Assembly: GCA_036365145.1 (NCBI GenBank)
Contig: JAEOAD010000004.1
Location: forward strand, 54,372,001 to 54,436,000
Reading direction: 5' to 3'
From: Orientallactaga sibirica
Taxonomy: Eukaryota; Chordata; Mammalia; Rodentia; Dipodidae
Length of the DNA: 64,000 nt
This document shows, in pieces, positions 55,011 through 64,000 of this stretch. The notes beneath the pieces were generated by a model. That model saw only the letters and a list, made by a program, of their open reading frames with translations, did no database searches and was not told the DNA's origin. A program made the position numbers and the translations under genes. Numbering within the stretch: the first letter of the stretch is position 1; each line of letters opens with the position of its first letter.

Positions 55011-57398
55011 GAAATATTTCTGCAGCTTTGGTAGGGACACAATGGAGAGTGGAGTTGAAAAGGGAAAGTGGGGGAATTACTATGGTTTATTGTCTATAAT
55101 TATTGAAGTTGTCAATAAAAAAGGAAAAAAAATGGAAAAAAGATAGTATTTCTGTGTTTTGAATAACTAGTGTTTGGTTTTGTTTTTATACCTGAAACCT
55201 GTGCTATCACTTTTGGTTTCTCTCTCTCTCTCTTCTCAATGATGTCTTGAGGCAATACAATGCTGTGGGAATAAGTTAGGTTTAAAATTAAGTGTGGGTT
55301 CACATTTAAGTTCCACAGTAAACTAATTGTGCAACTTTTGGAAATCACTTAACCTCTTGATGATTCAATTTTGTCTTCCTTGAAATGGATCTCATGAGAT
55401 TGATAGACAAGCTATCAAAAGACTGCTCATTACAACATCTGGTGCATGACAGTGACCCAGGGTCCTGAGAGTGACTGCCACTCCTGCTGTGAGAATTGAA
55501 AGGATATTGCTAAAACAATTACTCTCCCCTTAGAGTTATTTTGAAGGCTAGGCCCAGAATATCCATAGGGATCTCAGAGAACCTTAAAGAATACTTTGAA
55601 TTTAAAGCAAGAAGAGAAAATGGGTGAAGAAAACTTCTCCAGAAAGTGGATGGGAAGTAATATAGAAAGGAATAGTTCCGGAACCAGAATAACAACTAAA
55701 CAGATACTTGCAAGTGTAAAAAGAAAAATCAAAATGGATAATGTATGGGACTGAAAATTAGGTGAAGTTGATGAAAATAAGTAGACAAACTAGATATAAT
55801 GATCAAAGCCAGTAGGAGATATAAGCGTGTAAAGAAATAGGGTAGTGATTCCCACCGAATTCCCATGAAGCCATTGTATTTTAAGTGGTTTCTGTTTTAT
55901 GTTTCCTTGATACTCATAAGTTCACATAGCACTAAGTATGCATAAGTTTACTGTTAGATTTAACTTTGACATTGTTATCTCTATCATCCCATGGTGACCA
56001 TTGTACAATCTAATCACTCTTATATACCACATTTTCTCATGTTATTTATTCTTTATAACTTACCATGACTTTTTTTTGGAGCTGATTCATAGTCTTTTCC
56101 TACACAGGTTAAATATTTACATTTACATTTTAGATTCTATTCTCTGTCATAGCTGATCATTTGATTCTGTGGACTATTTTCAAATTAGACAAAAATAATG
56201 ATGATTTTTCTGGGAAATAAAACTAATTAGCTCCCTATTAAAGCAAAATGTAGCAACAATTAATCAAAATTATGTGTTACTTAGAGAAGACAGTAAATAG
56301 ACATTCAACTTGAATACACTAAATAATTAGTAAATCCACAAAAATTCTTATAAAATTACAATAAGTTCATGAAAATATAAATGCTGATATACCAATAATG
56401 AGGAAAAACCTGTGCAGATTTTTTTTTCAACTTGTAAAATAAAATTATATGAATCATGGAAATAAATGATGGCATACCTTTTGATAATGCATATTCAACA
56501 AATATCTGCTAGTACCTTCTCTGTTAAGAAGAAAAGTGATAGAAAGCATAGTTTACCTTCATAGTCACACAGTTACTAAATTTGCAATTGTCACAAAGGT
56601 GGCCACGGTATATAGAACCACAATGACTTCCATTTGTTTACCAAGTGCCTTCCATTCCTGGTCACCTTTACTTCCCATATGCACCCTACAAGAAAAGCTC
56701 TGCTGTCCTTTTCCTATTTACAGATGACATCTATAGCCAAGGCAAGTCAAATAATGACTATAGATAGAAGTTCGGAAAGTACTGTGAAATCTTTCACCTC
56801 TAATTAATGTTCTTTATACTTGACATATTAATGAATTTACTATTCTTGTTAGAAACACTTGTTGTAGACTGGATACTTCCCCAAAACTTGGTTAGAATCT
56901 TGTTATACAACCATGGTAAACAAAAGTATTCTGGCTCCTTATTCCAATGTGCTTATTTATACTCTTGGGAAAGAAATTGGAATAAGCATGAGAAGAAATG
57001 CTAAACAGAAAAGAGTTTGTCAAGAGCAAAATCAAGTAAATAAGACTTCAAAAGGTGATGCTATATAGAAAGAATGTATAATGCATTCATATGTCAGAGC
57101 ATGTATAAAAGCACTAAAAAAAAAGAAATAGAACAAATTTGATAACTTCAAATGAATATGGCAATAAGACTTTCCACTCAGGAAAAAAATGTGTTTCTAG
57201 ATAGGCAGATAATATAGTTGATTGAGCATCATATTATCTATCATCTCTTTTCTTTGCCAGAACACAAGCGTAATTGAAACTAAGAGAAATAAGCATATCA
57301 TTCACAAAAGTTCATACAAAGATTACTAGAAAAGACAGTCAATGAATTCATTTTACTATGTTAGTATTATGGGGAAAATCAACATTTTCATGCAATCA
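55011..57398. other. 2.4-kb repeat-poor unique block
   Basis: No repeat, exon or RNA gene that I can support. Confidence 0.5.
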
Positions 57399-57428
57399 AA
57401 TTTTCTTTTTTCTTTTCTTTTTCTTTCT

Positions 57429-57460
<32 letters not shown>

Positions 57461-57698
57461 TGAGAGAGAAAAAGACAGAGAGAAACAGAGAGAGAGGAAG
57501 AGGCAGAGAGAGAGAGAATATGGGTGTGCCAGGGCCATTTCAGTCGCTGTGAATGAACTCCAGATGCAAGCGCCCTTGTGGACAAGCTCGGCATTGCACA
57601 CTTGCTTCTGCCTTAACATGGGACCTGGAGAATCAAACTGGCATTCTTAGGCTTGGCAGGCATGCACCTTAACCGCTAAGCCATCTCTCCAGCCCTAA
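57399..57698 (-). repeat. B2-like SINE, minus strand, with TTTTC-rich tail
   Basis: (TTTTC)n at 57401-57447 passes into a T run, GA-rich stretch, GGGCCATTTCAGTCGCTGTG, CAAGCGCCCTTGTGGACAAG and CCATCTCTCCAGCCC. The TTTTC tract would be the degenerate tail. Confidence 0.9.
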
Positions 57699-57711
57699 TT
57701 TTCTTCTTCTT

Positions 57712-57938
57712 CTTTTTTAAAAATTATTTTATTTTTATTTGTTTGACAGAGAGAAACAGAGAAAGAGGCAGATAGAGGAAGAGATAATGCGGGCACCACG
57801 GCCTCTAGACACTGCAAACAAGCTCTAGATGTATGTGCCCCATTGTGCATCTGGCATACTTGGGTTCTAGGGAATTGAGCCTATGTCCTTAGGCTTTGCA
57901 GGCAAGCACCTTAACCACTAAGCTATTACTCCAGCCCC
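57712..57938 (-). repeat. B2-like SINE, minus strand
   Basis: TTATTTTATTTTTATTTGTT, CACGGCCTCTAGACACTGCA, GAATTGAGCCTATGTCCTTA and GCTATTACTCCAGCCCC. AATTTTCTT-like text lies on both sides. Confidence 0.9.
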
Positions 57939-58449
57939 TCATTTTCTTTAAATTATAGAAAGCACTATTCAGCAATAACATAAAAAATCATTTTTACTTT
58001 CCTAGAACCAAATGCACCTAGTCCAGGGTCCTATTATAATAGTATCTGCAAATAGAGAGAGAGAGAGAGAGCACTCAAGGTGGCTCTCTGGGCACATCTG
58101 TCAGTGTCACTGCAGAGTTCTTGCTGCTCATTTTCTTTCTAAATCTGGAGTATCTCTTCTCAGTATTGCATGATCTTTATCTCATAAAATTTATGAGATT
58201 TTCATTACCGGAAATAGTTTCTTACAGAGTCATTTCTGATCTATTATAATTCATACCACCCCGTCTACACCACAGAAATTGAGACTACAACATGTTAAAT
58301 GTGGACACTCATCAGTTACCAAGAAATTCCCAATTTAGATGAGGGTGGATTCTTATTGTAGATTATGACCATGATGCTCATAAATATGCAGAATCATATC
58401 AGGAAAGCTTAAACATCTCTGCACTACAATTCCTGGTTTACATCTGTGG
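57939..58449. other. Unique DNA with a GA run
   Basis: (GA)n at 58053-58071; otherwise nothing recognised. Confidence 0.45.
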
Positions 58450-58614
58450 TGTTTTTTAGATTTTATTTATAAAAGAGAAAGAGAGAGAGAAAAAAAAAAT
58501 GCCAGTGCATCTTGCAACTGCAAACTCCTTTATGTGGGTCCTGGGAAATGTAACCCCAGGCTGGTATGCTTTAAAAGCAGATGCCTTTAATCACTCAGTA
58601 ATCTCTTCAGCCCA
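58450..58614 (-). repeat. B2-like SINE, minus strand, internally deleted
   Basis: TTTTATTTATAAAAGAGAAA, CCAGTGCATCTTGCAACTGC, and ATGTGGGTCCTGGGAAATGT. The middle is missing, and it ends AATCTCTTCAGCCC. Confidence 0.82.
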
Positions 58615-58623
58615 ATAATAATA

Positions 58624-58825
58624 TAAATAAAATATTTTATTTATTTATTTGAGAGAGATAGGCAGATAGAGAGAATGGGTACGCCAGGGCTCAAGTCACT
58701 GTAAATGAACTCCAGATGCATGCACCACCTTGTGCATATGGCTTATGTGGGTCCTGGGAAATTCAACCTGGGTCCTTAGGCTTCTCAGGCAAGTGCCTTA
58801 ACCACTAAGCCATCTCTCCAGCCCT
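58624..58825 (-). repeat. B2-like SINE, minus strand
   Basis: TTTATTTATTTATTTGAGAG, GCCAGGGCTCAAGTCACTGT, CATGCACCACCTTGTGCATA and CCATCTCTCCAGCCC. Confidence 0.93.
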
Positions 58826-59394
58826 AGGTGGTCACTTTTTAAGTACAGTATCAAATATACAGTCTATGAAAAACCACAATTTCTAAATTGGACTTTATGA
58901 AAACCTGTGTGAGACACTGTAAAAATTAGAACGCAAGCCAGATATTATCAGAAAATATTTGCATAAGACATATTGATAATAGACTGTTTTCCAAATATGA
59001 AAAGAAGTCTAAAAGTTAAATTATAAAATCCTATTTAAAAAAATTGGCTGATCAAATATTTGAACAGATACCTTATCAAAAAGCACAGATGTGAAATATG
59101 AACATGAGAAAAAAAATTATCACAAGGCTTTAGGAAATTACAAGGTAAACAAATAGTAAAAAGAACTGCAGACCCATTAGCATGTAATATTTCAACATTG
59201 ATGTTGACAGGAAGCAGAGTACTGTGTGCTTTCATTCTTTTTTTCCTAGTGTGAGTGGAAAAATAGTATAGATACTTTGAAAGATAGGCAGTTTCTTATA
59301 GACTTGTACAGAATCTAACCCTTGATTAAGCTATCATACTCCTTGATAATTACACAAATGGGTCAAAAATCTGTATCTATACAGAAATCTGCTC
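58826..59394. other. Unique AT-rich DNA
   Basis: Nothing recognised. Confidence 0.45.
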
Positions 59395-59716
59395 TTTTCT
59401 TATCCCCCAGCTGGTGACACTATTTTTGGAGGCTGTGAAACCTTAATGAGTAGAGGCCATCTGGAGGAAGTAGGTCACAAGTGGTGAGCCTTTTTGGGGT
59501 GTGTAGGCTGGCCTCTCATTCCAGCCTTATCTTAGGCTTTTGGGTTTTTCATGATATAAACAGCAGCTGCCACATGCCATCTGGTGGGATTTTCCAGCGT
59601 GTTTCCTTTCCAGGAGGTAGCTAAACTCTGAAACTGTGAGCCAAAATAAATCTTAATTCTTGTATTAGTTACTTTACCCATTGCTATGACAAAAAAATAT
59701 TAAGAAATAAGGTTTA
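59395..59716 (+). repeat. MaLR-type LTR (ORR1/MT-like), 3' part, plus strand
   Basis: GCCATCTGGAGGAAGTAGGT, ACTGTGAGCCAAAATAAATC and GTTACTTTACCCATTGCTAT are diagnostic blocks of rodent MaLR LTR 3' halves. Confidence 0.72.
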
Positions 59717-59857
59717 GGGGCCAGAGAGATGGATTAGCAGTTAAGGAGCTTGACTGTGAATTCTAAGGACCCATTTTCAACTCTTCAGGTCCCACATAAG
59801 CCAGTAGGTTGGGCTTGCCTCAAAAATAAAAAAAAAAAAAAAAAGTAAGTAAGTAAG

Positions 59858-59888
<31 letters not shown>
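59717..59888 (+). repeat. B2-like SINE, truncated, plus strand
   Basis: GGGGCCAGAGAGATGGATTA, TCAGGTCCCACATAAGCCAG, then an A run and TAAG/TAAA microsatellite tail (59822-59888). GTTTA(G/T) at both edges may be the duplication. Confidence 0.85.
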
Positions 59889-60245
59889 AGGTTTATTTCA
59901 GCTTAATATTTAAGTGACTATAGTCCATCAGAGTCAGAAAAGTCTTGGACCACAGTCCAGCAGGGCAGGGAAAGTCAGGGGGCAAGAGCATGAAACTCCT
60001 GAGCAATGAATCATGGTGTTCAGCTCAGTAACTCTTTTTTATTCATCCTATGATTGCAAATGATGGACTGGTGACAGTCAAACTTGGGTAGGTTACCCCA
60101 CCTAAATTAACCTAATCTAGAAAACCCTTCAAGACATTATCATAGTTTATCTACTAGGTGATTCTAAATCCTGTAAACATGGCCACATTAACCATCCCAA
60201 TTTGTTAAGTTGTTTCTGTCACAAGTTGTGATCAGAGCAACAGAA
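59889..60245 (+). repeat. Rodent LTR-type repeat, plus strand (family uncertain)
   Basis: GGTTTATTTCAGCTTAATAT, CAGTCCAGCAGGGCAGGGAA, CACCTAAATTAACCTAATCT and GGTGATTCTAAATCCTGTAA occur together in a common rodent interspersed repeat that I cannot name with certainty. The SINE at 59717 separates it from the LTR at 59395. Confidence 0.6.
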
Positions 60246-60274
60246 ATGTGTCATGTAAATTCCATGTTTTTGTT

Positions 60275-60720
60275 AGTATTATTATTAAGTAGAAACTTTG
60301 TATGTACACATCATGTATTGGTACCATCATTTCCCTCCTCCCTTCCCCCCATTCCACTGGCAACCCTCCTCAGTGGGATTGTTGATACTCACTGTGGGGT
60401 TGAGATGTGAGAGCAGCAGTCAGTCATTGTAACCAGGGGCCAGCGGGCAATGCTTCTGGTCATTCTTTTCTACTATGTGACACTTATAATCTTTCTGCCC
60501 CCTCTTCTGCTAAATTTCCTGAGCCATGGTGGGTATGTTTTAAGTCTACTTTAGTGTTGTGCCTTCAGCAGCTTCTGGATTTGGTACATTTTGAGTATCC
60601 TCAGTGTCTGTCTCCATCACCCAGGAGCTGGTTGCCAGGCTCACGGTTAAAGCAGCACTCAGTCTTCTCAGCTCACCAATTCCTCTAAATTTAACTTGTA
60701 CCCTGGCTGATGTGTGAGGG
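60275..60720 (-). repeat. L1 3'-UTR-like fragment, minus strand
   Basis: TTATTATTAAGTAGAAACTT, CATTTCCCTCCTCCCTTCCC and CCTCAGTGGGATTGTTGATA share motifs and order with 2107-2365. The plus frame at 60407-60688 is chance. Confidence 0.6.
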
Positions 60721-60859
60721 GTGACTTATCTCCTCAGTTCTCACTGCCTTTTGAATAAGAAAAACAAATTCTCTGACAGAGTATGAGGTCAGCATAGGTT
60801 AAATAGGATTAGCATTGTTATTTGAGGTGTAGATACTAAACCATTATCATATTATTCTT

Positions 60860-61715
60860 TGCAAGTGTTGTCCAATTATTTATCTCTTCACTTGATTATT
60901 TCATCTGCTGTGTAGACGTTTTTATGTAATCTAATTTGTGTGTATTTTGCTTTGGGGATCATATCCAAAAAAGATATTCTTCCAACCACTGTCAGTTCAC
61001 ATTGTTTTAAGCCTTTAATCAATTTTGAAATCATATATATATATAGCATTTAATAGGGTCTACTTTCATATTTTTTCACATTAAAAAAAATTTTGAGGTA
61101 GGGTTTCACTCTAGCCAAGGCTGACCTGGAATTCACTCTCAGGGTGGCCATGAACTCAGTGATCCTCCTACCTCTGCCTCTCAAGTGCTGGGATTAAAGA
61201 CCAACTTAATTTCATATTTTTAAATGTGGACATCCAGTTGTGCTTACATCATTTATTAAGGAAATGGTTATTTGAGCTGTCCCTCATTGTATATGTCAAA
61301 AACTAATTGAGATATGTCTATGGATCTATTTCTGGGCTCTGCTGATTCATGTGTGTGTGTTCTGAGGCAAGTACCATATGTTCATTATAATAGCTTGACA
61401 ATGTACTTTGAGATTCCATAGTGTGATGCCACCTCCTTTGTTGTTTTGTGAAAGATTGTTTCTGCTTTAGAGTTCATTATTGATTCTTTATAAATTTTAA
61501 TATTTTCTCTAAGTTTATGAAAAATGTGCCATTGGTATTTTGACAGGAGTTATATGGAATCTGTCGATTGCTTTGGATATAATTATCTACATTTTTTACA
61601 ATGTTAGTAATTCCCTATTTCTAAAGAGAGTATATCTTGCAATTTGTATCTTCTTCAATGTCTTTAGCTAATACTTCATAGTTTCATCAGTCTTTCATAT
61701 CCTCATTTTAATTCT
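60860..61715 (-). repeat. Ancient L1 ORF2 end, minus strand, split by a B1
   Basis: GGGGATCATATCCAAAAAAG, GTGGACATCCAGTTGTGCTT, CATTTATTAAGGAAATGGTT, CTATTTCTGGGCTCTGCTGA, CATTGGTATTTTGACAGGAG and GAATCTGTCGATTGCTTTGG are the antisense of the end of L1 ORF2. It is degraded, with stops throughout. Confidence 0.85.
61084..61200 (-). repeat. B1 SINE inside the L1 fragment, minus strand
   Basis: TTTTGAGGTAGGGTTTCACT, CAAGGCTGACCTGGAATTCA and CTCTCAAGTGCTGGGATTAA. It lacks the last ~20 nt of the head complement. Confidence 0.92.
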
Positions 61716-61736
61716 TTCCTATAATGATTTTTGTGT

Positions 61737-62025
61737 ATGGTGCACATGTGCGTATATGTGTGTGGATACATATGTATGTGGTGTGTGTTTGTGTGTGTGT
61801 ATGTGTGTGGTCAGAGATTAACATTGGATGTTTTCATCAACTTCATTCCACCTTATTTTTTTTTTGAAACAGTTTTTATCTGAACCCTGAGCTCATTAAC
61901 TAGGTACCCAGTAAGCCCCAGATACTCTTCTGTTTCTATCTTTACACACTTATGTTTTATATGTGTGTTGATTACCAAACTCAGGTCCTGACTAAGTGAC
62001 CCGACTCATTTTTCCAGGTCCACCT
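61737..62025 (-). repeat. Old rodent SINE (B3/B4-like) with TG-rich end, minus strand
   Basis: A TG/TATG-rich stretch (61737-61811) is followed by GGTCAGAGATTAACATTGGA, CCCTGAGCTCATTAACTAGG and CCAAACTCAGGTCCTGACTA. Same plan as 13755-14075. Confidence 0.6.
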
Positions 62026-62037
62026 AAATAATTTTAA

Positions 62038-62244
62038 AATATATTATTATTTATTCATTTTCAAGGAGAGAGAGAGAGAGAGAGGGAGAGAGAATAGGTA
62101 CTCCAAGGCCTCCAGTGACTGAGAATGAACTTCAGATGCATACACACTTTGTGCATCTGGCTTTACCTGTGTACTAGGGAATTGAACCCAGATTTTTAGG
62201 CATTGAAGGCAAGCACTTAACTGCTGAGCCATCTCTTCAGCCCC
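62038..62244 (-). repeat. B2-like SINE, minus strand
   Basis: A short tail, GA repeat, CTCCAAGGCCTCCAGTGACT, CATCTGGCTTTACCTGTGTA and CCATCTCTTCAGCCCC. Confidence 0.92.
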
Positions 62245-64000
62245 ACATAAATATTTTTGATAGTATCATAAGTGATATTGTTTTCTCAGTTACTCTGTGG
62301 TAGTGTATTATTAGAGGATAGAACTAATACAAACTTCTGCTTGTCATTTTACACTTTGCAATTTCTGAGAATTCTTTTGGTGTTAATTTTGTATCTCACA
62401 GATTAACTATTTCTTATTCCTAAGCAGTTACTTTTTTCTTTTGTCTGGAGTTTTAATTTTTTTTTGAATATGATTATGTTGTCATAGATGGTAAACTCCT
62501 TGCTTGCCCATTTCTATACCTTTTACTTTTATCTGTATATGTATCTTGCCTAAATATTCTAGTCTAGAAATCAAGAACCATATTAGATAGGCATATCCAT
62601 TTACATCTTGTTAACATAATATTTGTATAATATAAAAAACAGCAGGCTATGTATTCAGGCTGCCTACCTTTACTTAACTTCACAGGCTATAAGCTAAACT
62701 AATCTAAGTCTATGTGCATTTATTTTACTCAATTTAACTCTAGTGAAACAAGATAAAGACCTATGAGACTCTAGCTTTTCCCTTAAGCCTCAATTTCTAC
62801 AATTGAGAGAGATTTATAGCTCTTACCTTTCCTGAGGATAAAATTAGAAAAAGTAAAGCCCTAGTCACAGGGGAGTCAGGCACTTTGTGGCACCACAGTT
62901 AGATTAGCTACACAGTACTATGAAAAGTGCTCCTCAAGTCCAGATTCCAGGATATCTATCTTTTTTGCAACATTCATATTTAAGAAGCTTTTCTAAATTC
63001 AAGTAGTATATAGAGAAAAACAATAAATGATTATGTTATAAACTTATTACAGTGAAGTCATTTCAATATTGTGTTTGGAAAAGTCACATTGCTGAGAATA
63101 ATAATAGAGTACTTTCCTCAGTGAGACAATAGTGTTACCAGAGGAAATTCCTTGAATCTTGACTGTACATATCTGCTTCCATGATGATCTCTTGCCATAA
63201 TAAAGAGAAAGAGAGAATAGAAAATTCCATGAGATGCAAACTAGTACTAGGTATCTATTACTGAAATCCTAAAAATACAATTTATTTTTAAATTTTCTGG
63301 CTTTTTAAATTCTTTACAATTTAGAATTTCTATAGCAACTTTTATAAAACCAAAAATACTTGTGACATAATTACTAATTTACCATCTCTAGGAAAGGTTA
63401 CAATATAAAAAACTTTGGTAATTTGGAAATCACCATCCACTGGTATACAAAGAGGATATTCCTTTTTTTTTGAGGTTTCCTGCTGAATAGGGTAGAAAAA
63501 GAAAGTACTCTGGTGAGATTATTTAATAATTGACATTAGAAATTGTTTTATTGAAATTTCCATCTGAGGCATGAACTTCCTGAAACATGAACTCTGTATT
63601 TATTATTTACATTATTCCTAATACTGGCTTGCACAACCAACTGGATCTTTTAAGAGCAATACACAACCTAAATTAGTAAAAAATATATAAGTACTAATAT
63701 TTCCCCAGTGGTTTCAAATAAAACCACTGCAAGAAAACATTCATTCGTAGGCAACACCGTTTAACTCAAATTAGCATTTATTTTTCAGCTTCAGATAGGA
63801 ACACTATTCATGCTGATAGAGTTTCTTTGTAAAAGCTGTTTTTGTGAGTTTTCCACAGTCTAGATTCAAGACCAACTCATTGAAGCTGGTTAAGTATATA
63901 CTGTTTACAAAATTTCTCAAAACAATTATACCTTTCATTTAGAACAGATCTTTAACTATCAAGGCCTCTTTTCAAAATCTTTTCATTTTACAAATCTGAA
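62245..64000. other. 1.75-kb unique AT-rich block
   Basis: No repeat, exon or RNA gene recognised up to the window edge. Confidence 0.5.

Noticed and set aside
57342..57650. 102-codon plus frame rich in Phe, Arg and Glu
   Set aside because: It is a translation of the TTTTC/T tract and GA-rich part of a SINE.
60407..60688. 93-codon plus-strand frame
   Set aside because: It falls inside an L1 3'-UTR-like repeat. The start is not an ATG in good context and no domain is visible.

Overview
This is a vertebrate nuclear window with the look of a rodent genome. It is AT-rich, with no bacterial-style gene packing and about sixty interspersed repeats. The commonest is a tRNA-headed, B2-like SINE (head GGCTGGAGAGATGGCTTAG, tail of CT-rich sequence and AAATAAATAA). 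It occurs with B1 (7SL-derived) SINEs, MaLR-type LTRs and L1 pieces. The head and body of the B2-like SINE match what I know from jerboas and relatives (Dipodoidea); that assignment rests on recognition alone. I found no convincing exon of a host protein-coding gene, no tRNA or rRNA gene and no CRISPR array. It reads as intergenic or deep intronic DNA.

The centre of the window (26.4-34.7 kb) is a retroelement nested in another. A class II (betaretrovirus-like) endogenous provirus lies on the minus strand at 26463-32820. It has two nearly identical LTRs, a 6-bp target-site duplication (TCTGCA), a Lys-tRNA-type primer binding site, gag, pro and pol, and a short env relic. It inserted into the 5' LTR of a complete MaLR-type element (26396-34711, plus strand). 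A second complete MaLR-type element lies at 41065-42998 on the minus strand, and related solo LTRs lie at 8.3, 14.7 and 46.3 kb.

The provirus holds the most interesting material. (1) A 20-nt sequence containing the 3' polypurine tract recurs exactly, in the same orientation, inside the integrase region, where lentiviruses and foamy viruses keep a central polypurine tract. (2) The leader carries seven CACGTG palindromes, five of them about 28-30 nt or 19 nt apart, plus four ATGGCG (YY1-like) motifs. (3) A hydrophobic 32-residue segment with its own ATG runs in frame into a myristoylation-type Gag start, so one reading frame could give two Gag N-termini. (4) The LTRs differ mainly by homopolymer indels, and several gag/pro/pol frame breaks also sit in or beside homopolymers. 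This fits a young insertion whose breaks may partly be sequencing error. A deletion from RNase H into integrase, and loss of nearly all of env, look real.

The left arm (1-26 kb) is SINEs, a few LTRs and L1 tails between unique AT-rich stretches. The right arm (35-64 kb) is similar, with nested SINEs at 40.2-41.0 kb, a 0.2-kb AT-only block at 37.0 kb, a TATA-containing promoter-like stretch at 38.4 kb, and old L1 fragments at 49, 54.8 and 61 kb. Many open frames in this window begin at GTG or lie in repeats, and are chance openings.
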